NCBI RefSeq assembly: GCF_000208745.1
Contig: NC_030852.1
Location: 28,624,314-28,688,313, forward strand
Reading direction: 5' to 3'
From: Theobroma cacao
Taxonomy: Eukaryota > Streptophyta > Magnoliopsida > Malvales > Malvaceae
Length of the DNA stretch: 64,000 nucleotides
The position numbers and the translations under genes were made by a program. Positions 22,798 to 32,547 of this stretch are shown one piece after another. The notes under the pieces are model-generated. The model was given only the letters and a program-made list of their open reading frames with translations, was not told where the DNA came from and ran no database searches. Numbering within the stretch: the stretch's first letter is position 1; each line of letters starts with the position of its first letter.

Positions 22798-25700
22798 TCA
22801 TGGCCTCTCTCCACTGCGATGGTGAGAATAATTAAATATAGGATTTATAAAAGCATGTTCTTTAGACATAGCCTTCTCTGTAACATCGTATTGCTGGCAT
22901 ATGAAATCAGTTTGGGAGAAGTTATCTATACCAACATCTGGCAGGGTCAAGTGATTACTGGATTGGGTCAGTGAAGAGCTCGGTTGCCGCCGAAAGTAAT
23001 CCTGATTCTCCAGATCGTACTCAACTGGAATTGCCCCCGTGAGAGTTTTTATTGCAAACTCAATGCAAGGGTCTGCCCAGATATCTGCCAAAGGCGTATC
23101 AAGGGATGACCCAGGCTTGTCATCAGTCTTGTGGCCCATTTCAACCTTTCCAGCATGTTCTTTTGGAATAGCTGGGTCTGCCAGAGGCAGATCCATACCA
23201 CATCCTTGTCTTTCAACACTGCCATTTCCATTTACTTTCCTCTCAGCATGAACTTCTGGAGTAGCCAGAATACCTGGACCTTTACTACTGTTCAACTCAG
23301 AGATCTTTGGATTATCACAGGGTATTCCAGTGAGAGTTTGAATGGCAAATGCAATGCATGGATCTGTCCATAAATCTGCAAGAGGCATATCAACAAGGGA
23401 TCCTGGCACCTCACTAGCTTTAACATCACTTTCAACCTTTCCAGAATGTACTCCTGGAATAGCTGCATTCCCCAGAGGCAAAACACCATTATCTGCATCA
23501 GCCTCAGTTTCTAAATTTCCAACATGACCATTCATTGTCAACATTTCCCCAGAAGAAAGCATGTTATTCGGTGCCAGTATCAGCTCTTTACTCTTAGGAG
23601 AGTCCAGGTCACAGCTTGTTTCCAGAGCAGACTCGGGTTGATCAGGCTGTTTGGAGGCCCCATGGATACACCTACCAGGGGAAGAACTCTCAGCTGCATC
23701 TGGTATTACTTCACTTAATTGCTTAAATGAAGATCGGCGAGCTCTAGCAGTTTTTAGTTCTGGTGTTGGATCAAGTGCAACTCCAGCAAGTCGCTTTGAA
23801 GCTCGTCGAGGAATATTAAATGCCTTTTTAAGCTTGGTCTTGCCCCTTCCCTGTTGGGTTTTTTCAGTTTCATCCTTTATCATCCCATTTTCACTAGACT
23901 GTTTATCTAAAAGGACTCCAACTACGTTGCCTGAGGCATGTACACCTTCTTCAGAATCTTTTCCTCCTATTTGTTCAGAGCCCTTAGCTTCTGACAGTTT
24001 CAAACTGCTCAATTCAGCACCTACTCCAGCTGATGCATGCAAGAGAAATTGGATTAGATGCATTGCCCTATCCAATATCATCAATATAAGCATCAGTGTA
24101 ACCCAACGCCCCAACTTTTTCAGCATCAAAAAGTCCATTACCAAACATTAAACATATATCTTGTTCAGTTATATGTTCACCAAATGTTCTTTATCAATTT
24201 TGTTCGGAGTCATATCTCATTAGAAAAATACCAAAGAACTCTGGATCCCCCTCCCTAAAAATGATAAGATAAAAGGTAAAGCAAAACGAAGAAAGAAGAG
24301 AAAAGATGAATTAATAGGAAAGAACAAAAATAACATTAATCATAGTTTCAAGGGACTGCAAATTTAAACCTTTATGCTGATTAGTAGCATGTTTAGAAAG
24401 GGATATCTGTTCTCCAGTACTGGCAGAAGCAAGCATCTCTTCTTCCTTTGTTATCCCGCTCAAATTTGAGACCTGTTCTGCACTCTGTCTCTCTGTTTCA
24501 TCAGTTATTCCGTTCACATCTATCTTCTGTCTCTCAACATGGGCAGGTTCCTAAGGGACAGAGGAATAAAATAACAAGAAAAGGTCAAAGTTTTGAATAA
24601 TATAGTTCAACCCGAGAACAATTTCTTGAGAATGAAAGCGATACAAATGCTGCCTCAAGGACTAATCTAGGGATAACTCCGTTCAATAAATAAGGCAAGT
24701 CTTTGAAGTGCTTGCTTATTTCAGTCTTTGAAGTACTTATATATATCTACATTAAATGTCAACTCTGGAGGTTGATCATTGCATCATGTGATGGTACCAA
24801 GAATTTGGATACATGGACTTCTGCAGAACCCTAAAAATAAAGATTAACCAGATGCATTTAATCTGATGAAAAACTTTAGTCCATTCCGTTGTAACGTGTC
24901 AGCCATTTGGATATTGTTTGATGTATCGGCCATTTGGAAATTGTTTGAAGTATTAGCCCCACTACTTCAACAGAAATGTTTGACAAGAAGGAGAAGCAAA
25001 TGCAAATAGGCAGTCTAAGAGGCAAAAAAAAAAAAAAAACCCTTCAATTGTGAAAAACTTGTGATTTGGAATCACATCTGGTGTAGTTGCGGACCAACTT
25101 GGAGTCTAGGTGATTTCAAGATTTAGAAACCTTGCTGAATCATAACTTCTCAGAATCATATAACTTAGACTCTAAATATGTACAAGCATATTCATCCAAA
25201 GATGTACAAATATCAAAAAGAAAAATCAACAAAAATGTATCTAAATTACACACATACATATAAATCCAGACAAACAAACTGATAGAATAATCTGATCATC
25301 AACAGAAAGACAAAGGCAATGGTTCCGGAACAAGAGAATTTCAAAAGGAAAGCCTGTAATAAGATTGATCTCTACATAGTCTATGAGTGGAATGCTAGTA
25401 CTTGTCTTACAAATTTTTAACTGCAATTCTCCTCAGCAGGGTGTGACCGACAACATGTAAATCATTAACTGTTCACAGGAGGTAAGAATCAATTACACAT
25501 ATACTAATTTTTTTAAAGCCAGAGTGTGCATTTCAATACCATTGTCCATCATCCAAAGACTTGGAGCGAAAGTATAGTTAAAATGACCAAAGGCAAGACA
25601 GTTCTGCTGATAAACAAATCCAATTGACTGATAAATCTAACCAGGGTGATTAAAAAGATAGATAACTTAATGATAAGTAAAGTTCGATATAGAATTAACT

Positions 25701-27891
25701 GAGAAATGAAAATATAGAAACTTGGAGAATCCAAACATGATTATACATACACAGATATTATCTTCTTCCAAGTCCTCATCATTGCTGCCTTTGTCCTTAG
25801 GCTTGAAAGCAAGCTTTCCAAGCTCCCCAGTTTCAACATAGCGAAGTGCATCCTTCATGGAACGAAATACATATCCACTCACAGGATCAGTGTAAAACTG
25901 CAGAAATTAAATATCAATTAAAGTAGCAGTGACCAGCAGCTAATAGCCATGGCAACAATCAACTTTAAAAAGAAAAAAAAAAAAAAACCATAAGATCACA
26001 GATCAGGACTAATCAACATCCATGAACATGACTGAACAAGGATGGTCATAATAAAATACTGGTCAATTTTTTTAGAAAGCTTGTAGACAACTGTATGAAA
26101 AAAGTTTTATTACAGGATCTTTTCTGACTCTATGTGCCCTCTTTGTTATCCTGATTTCCTTAATCCATCCTGGAGGTAACCCTTCTGCTGCAGCCTTCTC
26201 AACTGTAACCTAGATTGCTTGAACAATTAAAAATTTTCTTCTTTAGTAAACAAATCTTGGAGAAATCAACATACATATAACGTTATAAACAAAAGGCAAT
26301 AAGTAGATTTCATCAGCAGACATTTTTTGAAGATTGCTTGCCAGAGCCATTTTCCTTCTCTTCTGTTTTACAACCACACTTGTCAAGATAGCGAGACACC
26401 TCCGCCCTGGAAATGAATCTAAGTTCACCACAGGGTGCATAGTAACACTGCAATAAGCCCAAATGTCATGTAAGCTTTGTATGAATCATCTTGCATTCAG
26501 AGTTGTTGCCAATAAGACGTTTTATTTGTTTGATGCATCCACCATAACTCTCAACTAGTATTCAGAAATCAAAAAGAGATTCAGAAGTACTGCTATGCCA
26601 AAACAAATAAACAGCTACAAGTGATTGGAATACATAGAAGAGTATTGATGTGTGCTAGCGGATGCAATGTGTCATACTGAAGAAACCACCAATAAATGAA
26701 GATCAGTGAAAAAAAAAAAAGCATAACAACTACAAGTGCTTCCCCCTCACTTGCATATGATATTATTTGATTTCCTTTTATTTTCCAAGAAGTAAGACAA
26801 AGGAAGAAGGTAGAAAAGCAACCTCTTCATTTGCAAATTGCATCCACTTCAGATAAAGACAAAGATAAATGGCACAAAGGGCAGTTAAATGCATTTTTGA
26901 ACTCTAATAAGAATGTTCCTCACAAGACGATGCAGTCCTAATCCATTTGTTTAAGGCCCCACCAAGAAAATAAGAAAATATATTGCTAGAATTGTCAATG
27001 GAGATCTACCATCAAGCATGCGTAATGCATAAGGGTGCTAGACCCATTTTACAGATGACCTCCGTATCTCCAAGATCTTGAATTACGGCTTTTTCCTTCT
27101 CAAAAGCTCTTGCAATTCAATTTGGCTCTAGCTACTATTTCAGCATATCAATTTAACAACCAGTATATTATGTGACTGATATGACAATGTTGAACACATT
27201 TTCTTTCAAATAATTTCATTTTCTAACAAAACAACCACAGCTTCATTTCCCACAAATTTGATTTTCAATAATTTCAAGAAGTTCACAGTCCACCTACAGC
27301 TTTAGGAAAGTTATCCAGGACCATTTGTTTCCTTAAAAAATGAAACAAGTTAACATCCACTAAACATCTACACTAACCAATGATTACTGCATCATCAACC
27401 CTCCAAAACCAAAAGCATAAAGTAGCTGTTACTGTCTCCAAGCACTCAAGCAGGATGGGAAATCACCTCTTTAGCTAACCTAGGGACATAAAAAGGGGGG
27501 AAAACTGAAAAACCGCAACAAAGATTGGAGAAGCTAAATACAACAGTTACAATAGTAAAATCAGGAAGAAATTTACAGATACTTATCTTTCTCATGAAAT
27601 AACCTCATAACACAAAAGATACTAGTAACTAGTAACAGCGATGCAAGAAGCTCAAAATTTAAGTCCGAGAAATAAAATTAGGTATAACAAACCAAAGATC
27701 TTGCAATCCTAAAGCTAAAACCTTGATATGAAACAAGACAGCTGCAAAAAAGCAGAATACTGAAACTGGGTTTTGCTTTTGTTAACTGATTTAACCAATT
27801 TACTTACCTTATCCTTTTTACCATTCCTCCTCTGTCTCACCTCCACTTTCCAGCCAGGGGGTAGCCAGTCATCAGTTGTCTGGTCCTCCAT
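22798..27891 (-). CDS. MBD13: Methyl-CpG-binding domain protein, MBD13-like
   Basis: Six coding exons on the minus strand: 27891-27808, 26447-26322, 26209-26114, 25897-25751, 24550-24370 and 24029-22798, giving 621 residues. There are two MBD-like domains. The first starts LPPGWKVEVRQRRNG (10-24) and continues CYYAPCGELRFISRAEVSRYL. The second is LPPGWIKEIR (about 81-90), then DPVSGYVFRSMKDALRYVETG. The family binds DNA with or without methyl-CpG; binding here is not predictable. Mid-protein RRASKRLAGVALDP is a basic motif seen in this branch and probably helps nuclear localisation. The long acidic, Ser-rich last exon holds two copies of a module ending FAI.TLTG (see repeat). The exon 2 donor is GTCTGC, a weak but frame-keeping site. 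Introns 1 (1360 bases) and 4 (1200 bases) are large. Arabidopsis At5g52230 (MBD13) has the same neighbours. Confidence 0.88.
23013..23470 (-). repeat. Two-copy coding repeat inside the MBD13-like gene
   Basis: On the minus strand, about 23470-23313 encodes AAIPGVHSGKVE, a short linker, then PLADLWTDPCIAFAIQTLTG. About 23180-23020 encodes PAIPKEHAGKVE, a linker, then PLADIWADPCIEFAIKTLTG. Each copy is about 50 residues and the order of sub-motifs is the same, so this is an internal duplication within the last exon. The function of the module is unknown to me. Confidence 0.9.
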
Positions 27892-29927
27892 TTTTCCCAA
27901 ATCTCAAGCTCACAGGTAACAACTCGCCAGCAACCAGGGGAAGAAGAAGAAGGGAAATAAAAAAAGAAAAAAAATGGGTGTTTCTCTTTTATGTTTGTGT
28001 GCCTGTGAAGGAGAGTCAAAAGCCTCAAAAATGGACGGAGTGAAAGTGTTTCAGACAAAAGGGATTCCTCAGAAACCACGTGTTGCCAAACTTGCTGTGC
28101 TTCAATTGGAGATACATAAACTTAAACGTGTCCCCCCGTCTACACTTTGGGTTTGTACAGTAACAAGCAAGTAACAGCATATTCCCTACTTCTCTTTTAC
28201 TTTTGAAATGCAGTCAATGTGAACCGGTGAAGTGTAACAATTACGTGACATGCGCTTCGTTTGGGTTGTAATTTTCGGACCCAAACTGGTCCCTTTTGTC
28301 GTCAAATACAACTTATTTATAATTATTTCCTTTTTCCTATTCTCTCTGGTAATGCACTGAATGGAGTGTCCACAATGGCAGGCATGTGATCAGGTGAACA
28401 AAATAGTATGGGATTGGTCAAACTTGTGCCCAATCAGGACTGAAAAGGCTGCTGAAAAGGCACTTTGATCTATTTTTATCGTGTGGTTTGGGAGTATGGG
28501 ATGATCTCTCCGCGATTTGCCACATAGATTTGGGAGCGTGGTGTTTTCCCAATTCCCACTCTTATCACTTTATCTAGGGGAGTAACGTCTCCGTACAACT
28601 AGCATAATTTATTACTTTGTCTTTGGAGATGGGCCTCGTCGGCCCAATGGACTCCTTTCATTGCGGAGCTGTAAAGACTGTGGGCCAACCCGATGAGATC
28701 TTACCAATGCTTACCTATCAATGTCCTAGTTACTGACGGTATATTACTCGATTGCCCCCCCCCCCCCCAATCCAATTGAGATTTAGTAAGATTCAACCTG
28801 AATTTATTACATTAAAAAAATATATATCAACAATTGGAAACTCAAGAATGTCTAAAGACTCGTAGACTAAGTTTCACACTGAAAATGTAAATAAAAGAGA
28901 CAAATTATCAAAAAATTGAATTCTCAATCAGATTTTAACTCACTTATATGAAATGATAACGAAAAAATAATTATTTTTAAATTTGATAAATTAAATATTT
29001 GACTTTTTTCGAATTAATATAGGATTGAATCTGTTTTATTATTAAACCCAACTTTATAAGTATGTAATTATTAAAAAAAAGTCAAAATTTTATATTTTGC
29101 TGTCTCGAATTTAGACTCATTGTTGATAAGGTTTTTTTTTTTTTTAACCATTTGATACTTGTGAACAGTAATTAGATTTTACGTGAAAAGACTTTTGTTT
29201 TTAAAATGTATGAAAGCTTGAATCCAAATTAAGAAGTTGAAAGATTGATACAGCTTCAGAAACTGCCAAGATAAGAGATTTATGCTTAGTGCCATACAAC
29301 TTGTTTCCATTGAGTTATGTTTCAGCGGTCTTCTAAGTTCCAACTAACAACATTTCCCGCAATGGCTCAGAATCATAGATGTGCTTTCGAGTCAACTGCA
29401 CTGTCTGCGAAAGCACCTAAGCTGCTTTCTTCAAAGGATCAAGCCATGGTGACAAATTCGTTGAATGCAAGGAAACGTGTTAGGCACCCATGAATTGAAA
29501 GGAAAATTAATCTAAAAAGAGTCAAGAAAGTTGGCGCCCAGAGAAGATTGAATTTGTTTTTATCTGTGCGTTATTGGGTGACATGACGTCCATAACTTTA
29601 GTGAATCAGATTGAGGAATTGTTCAAAAGGCCTAGAGAAACTTGCAGCAGTTCTCCATAAACTCAAGACTCCTTTATCTTTCGTGGTTCAAAAGAATAAT
29701 TAACAACTCTAATCAACAAAAAACCTATACTGGTTCCTAAAAATTGTTCAGTACATGTAAGTACAAGAAGGAAGAAAGCCCCCACATAACCATACAGCTT
29801 AATGAGACCACTTAATATATGCTCTTCGACTCAATTGAAGTATACTAAATCATAATTAAAGAAACGTCTTGTTCTGTATCTCTATTATCCTGGAGCAGAA
29901 ACGAAATTTTGTTACAGCCGGAGCCAA
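27892..29927. other. Intergenic region between MBD13-like promoter and first CLE gene
   Basis: The part nearest 27892 is the MBD13-like leader and promoter. The rest is AT-rich and includes a 14-base C run at 28755-28768 and A/T homopolymers. No gene was recognised. Confidence 0.5.
28755..28768. repeat. Homopolymer C run, 14 bases
   Basis: Uninterrupted run of 14 C in otherwise AT-rich DNA. Length may be affected by sequencing error. Confidence 0.8.
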
Positions 29928-30191
29928 TCAATTATGAAGTGGGTTTGGTCCATCAGGGACAAGTCGATGTGAAACGGCGTGCACTGAGCTGAATTTTTTG
30001 GTGCCAGCAGGCTTCCCAAGGATATGGATGGCAGAGAAGCTACTATAGAACATAGGAGAATACTTGTCTCTCAATCTTTGATCTGTTTCTTTACTGGTTG
30101 CTTGGCTGATATATCGGCAACTGGTGACTCGAATCAAGCCTAGGATGATGAAAAAGGTTAGAAACAAGAATAGAGAGTTTTGAGTTCTCAT
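29928..30191 (-). CDS. CLE peptide hormone precursor (copy a)
   Basis: Intronless 87-residue secreted precursor. The start is the ATG at 30191; it aligns exactly with the start of the second copy (both begin MRT) and there is no upstream in-frame ATG. Residues 1-25 are a hydrophobic signal peptide ending RVTSC. A variable spacer follows. The C-terminal CLE dodecapeptide is RLVPDGPNPLHN (76-87), ending right at the stop, with the prolines that are usually hydroxylated or arabinosylated at peptide positions 4 and 7. Such peptides are ligands of CLAVATA1/BAM-type receptor kinases controlling stem-cell niches, vascular and root development. The motif is closest to the group that includes Arabidopsis CLE9/10 and CLE14; the precise orthologue is not certain. 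It is tandem with copy b on the same strand, about 2 kb away. Confidence 0.93.
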   Translation of the reverse strand: MRTQNSLFLFLTFFIILGLIRVTSCRYISQATSKETDQRLRDKYSPMFYSSFSAIHILGKPAGTKKFSSVHAVSHRLVPDGPNPLHN

Positions 30192-30283
30192 AGTGGGGGA
30201 AAGAGCTAGGAAGAAGAAGAGGATTGTATGGCAGAAAAGCAAAGGTGTTTTCTTTTGCTTGTGTATGTTGGTAGCTACCAGTC

Positions 30284-30293
30284 TATATATAAA
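30284..30293 (-). promoter_or_regulatory. TATA box of CLE copy a
   Basis: On the minus strand TTTATATATAGAC lies about 90-100 bases upstream of the ATG. The 12-base core TTATATATAGAC is identical in the promoter of CLE copy b. Confidence 0.65.
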
Positions 30294-32030
30294 GGGTTAA
30301 GCTGACTATGATGAGCAAAACATTATTAACATTCAGACCAACAATTCAGAATTATATAATACCTTTGATGCACTCACATCATCTGTATATATCTTGAAAA
30401 TGTCAAAGGTTGACTTCTGGATGGAGTCGTTATCAGCAAAGAGGCTTGTTGTAGCACGCTGAGGATGAAATCTTTCCAAACAGTTATGCAAAACATATAC
30501 TAAAACTTCACAATTTCCAACAAAAGAAAATTATATACCATGTGATCCTTGACATGGTTGAACAATTTCTGTTAAGCAAAGAAGACATTTTCAGGGCAGA
30601 TCTCCGTATTATTCAACCAACCATTTTCATGTTGTTTCCAAAAATACAATGGTGACCACACCATCTAATATCAGAAAAATCTTTACAGGCAAATTTAAAT
30701 TACTTGCAATCTTGTGCTACTACCTTATAAGATAAAACTTTTAGTAGAATTAAAGCTCAAGCCAAACATTAAACCCAAAAGGTACATGCAGGTTATCCAA
30801 ATTAGTTCCTTTCTTGTGCCAGGCTAAACTGTTGGTTGCCTGACCTACAAGCTACAACTTGTGTATTGTTTATGCTGACGAGCGGCTAAATTATATGTTG
30901 ACAATAAAGCCATTTGGAGCTTTGTCATTAGATACATACATTGGTCTATGTTCATGCATCTCCAGGTACCGTTTTATGTTCTTGTTGAGAAAAACCAAGT
31001 AAGATATTATATGCCTGTATCGTTTTCTGTCAGAAGTGCCTAACCCAGTGAGGCACCATGGTCCATGGAGAATAAAATAGATGAAGACCAAAGTAAAGAA
31101 AGAGAAATTATGCGTCTAATAGTTTTCTCCATTAAAAAATGTGTTTATTGCCAAAATGATGTTTTTAGCGTGCAGACTTCTCTGTTAATAAACAATATGG
31201 AAATGACATCAGGGAAGAAAAACTAGTTCCCAGTACTAGTTTCTTGTCAAATTTTGTAGATTTGACCAGTTCCAATTGTTGTATAAACTTACTTCGTCTT
31301 GATCAGTTGATCACTTTTAAGCCACCCCGGTTACCTATGTTATCCTCTAGTAGCATGGGTTGAAGTCTAAACAAAGTATGAAGAGGACTACCTCTCCCAT
31401 ACTCCCGTACTTTGACTCGCTAAAGTGTCTCGAGAATTTGGAAGTATTGAGCTTGGGGTTACTCTGGAATCTTGAACAACCAAAGTGAAAGCAGGAAGTT
31501 GGTAGATGCTACCTCTTGTTAAGGACATTTATCTTTTGGTTATAAATTGCTTGAAGCAGCTCTTTTTGTTTTTTTATGCTTATCCGAAGGAAGAAAATAC
31601 CTGAAGTTGACTTATTAGTTTGTGCTCTATAGTAATTCGTGGGGATCTGTTATCAACTTCCAATTGTTCATCGGTGTGAAGAAGATATGCTGATAGATCG
31701 GCAATAACTTTTCAGTCAACACTGCTGTTCTTGCCGATTCAATTCAGAAACCGTACTGCTTAACATGATTTACAAAAAAGATTAATGGAATTCATGAATA
31801 CATGATAAAATTCTTCAAATACATTATTCCAGGTGCAAAGTCTCTACAGACAAAAGAAACTGCTGCTGATAATGCACAGGTACAAATGATTTTATGCACT
31901 TGAACATGGTGAACAGCCAATTGTAAATGCAATCTTATCATGGCAAATTCAACAGTTATTTACCTACGCTTATTGCATTTCATCAACACTGAAACATGCT
32001 TTTGATCAATACACTAACTAAAACGATAAT
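30294..32030. other. Spacer between the tandem CLE genes
   Basis: Contains the upstream region of CLE copy a (minus strand) and unassigned DNA. No third CLE motif and no other gene was found in either strand. Confidence 0.5.
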
Positions 32031-32130
32031 TTGGTTCCAGGAAAGAAAGAATCTGCTTCCAGATCTAAGTGGGGAAGATACTATCTGAAAGTGTCTTCCC
32101 TCACTTTCATTCTTTCTTTCCAAGAACCAA
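32031..32130. repeat. Long imperfect hairpin downstream of CLE copy b
   Basis: Arms at 32031-32052 and 32109-32130 are complementary over 22 bases with two mismatches (shared core GGAAAGAAAGAAT). A second inner stem pairs AAGTGGGGAAGA (about 32068-32079) with TCTTCCCTCACTT (about 32093-32105), with an asymmetric internal loop between the stems. The structure sits 80-180 bases past the CLE copy b stop, so it probably lies in its 3' UTR on the minus strand. Confidence 0.8.
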
Positions 32131-32209
32131 CTTTATCTCTCTCCCTTTCAAAGGGGAAGAGAATATACATTCCTGGAAAGATTGCATATGAACATAAACA
32201 GAATTCTGA

Positions 32210-32467
32210 TCAGTTGTGCAGTGGGTTTGGTCCTCCGGGGACAAGTTGATGCGAAACACCGCGAATTGCCCCGTACTTCTGGTTTCCAGACACAGGAGGA
32301 GAGCTAGCAGAAAAATGCTCTGGAAATGAAAAAGGAAACTTGGTTCTTAACTTTTGTTGTGTTTCCTGGTAGGAAGCCCAGGTGACTTGCCGACAACTAG
32401 AAAGATGGACTGTTGCTAGCATAATTGCGAATATCAGAAGTGGAAGAAAAGGACTAAGAGTTCTCAT
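32210..32467 (-). CDS. CLE peptide hormone precursor (copy b), position-1 variant
   Basis: Intronless 85-residue secreted precursor starting at the ATG at 32467. The signal peptide is residues 1-25 (MRTLSPFLPL... ending HLSSC), followed by a spacer with KYGAIRGVSH. The C-terminal dodecapeptide is QLVPGGPNPLHN (74-85). It shares start, signal-peptide end, SCR junction, VSH flank and promoter TATA context with copy a, so the two are tandem duplicates. Unlike nearly all CLE peptides, position 1 is Gln rather than Arg or His. The codon is CAA, where copy a has CGA. The rest of the motif is intact, so the gene is probably still expressed, but processing or receptor affinity could differ. A hairpin lies in the probable 3' UTR. 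Confidence 0.92.
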   Translation of the reverse strand: MRTLSPFLPLLIFAIMLATVHLSSCRQVTWASYQETQQKLRTKFPFSFPEHFSASSPPVSGNQKYGAIRGVSHQLVPGGPNPLHN

Positions 32468-32537
32468 GGTCTGAAATGACTGGAAAAGGGGTCTCAGGAA
32501 AACAGGACCTTCTGAGTTGGATTTCTAGGTTTGAAGT

Positions 32538-32547
32538 CTATATATAA
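32538..32547 (-). promoter_or_regulatory. TATA box of CLE copy b
   Basis: GTTATATATAGAC on the minus strand lies about 70-80 bases upstream of the ATG. It matches the CLE copy a promoter over TTATATATAGAC. Confidence 0.65.

Noticed and set aside
23651..24151. 166-codon open frame on the plus strand
   Set aside because: It is antisense to the MBD13-like last exon, whose frame is supported by two flanking splice sites and MBD domains.
30192..30242. Extended N-terminus for CLE copy a
   Set aside because: The upstream in-frame codon is TTG, not ATG, and the paralogue begins at the equivalent of 30191.
32031..32130. Canonical miRNA precursor
   Set aside because: The strongly asymmetric internal loop breaks the duplex where a mature pair would lie, and neither arm matches a plant miRNA family I recognise. 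Kept only as a hairpin.
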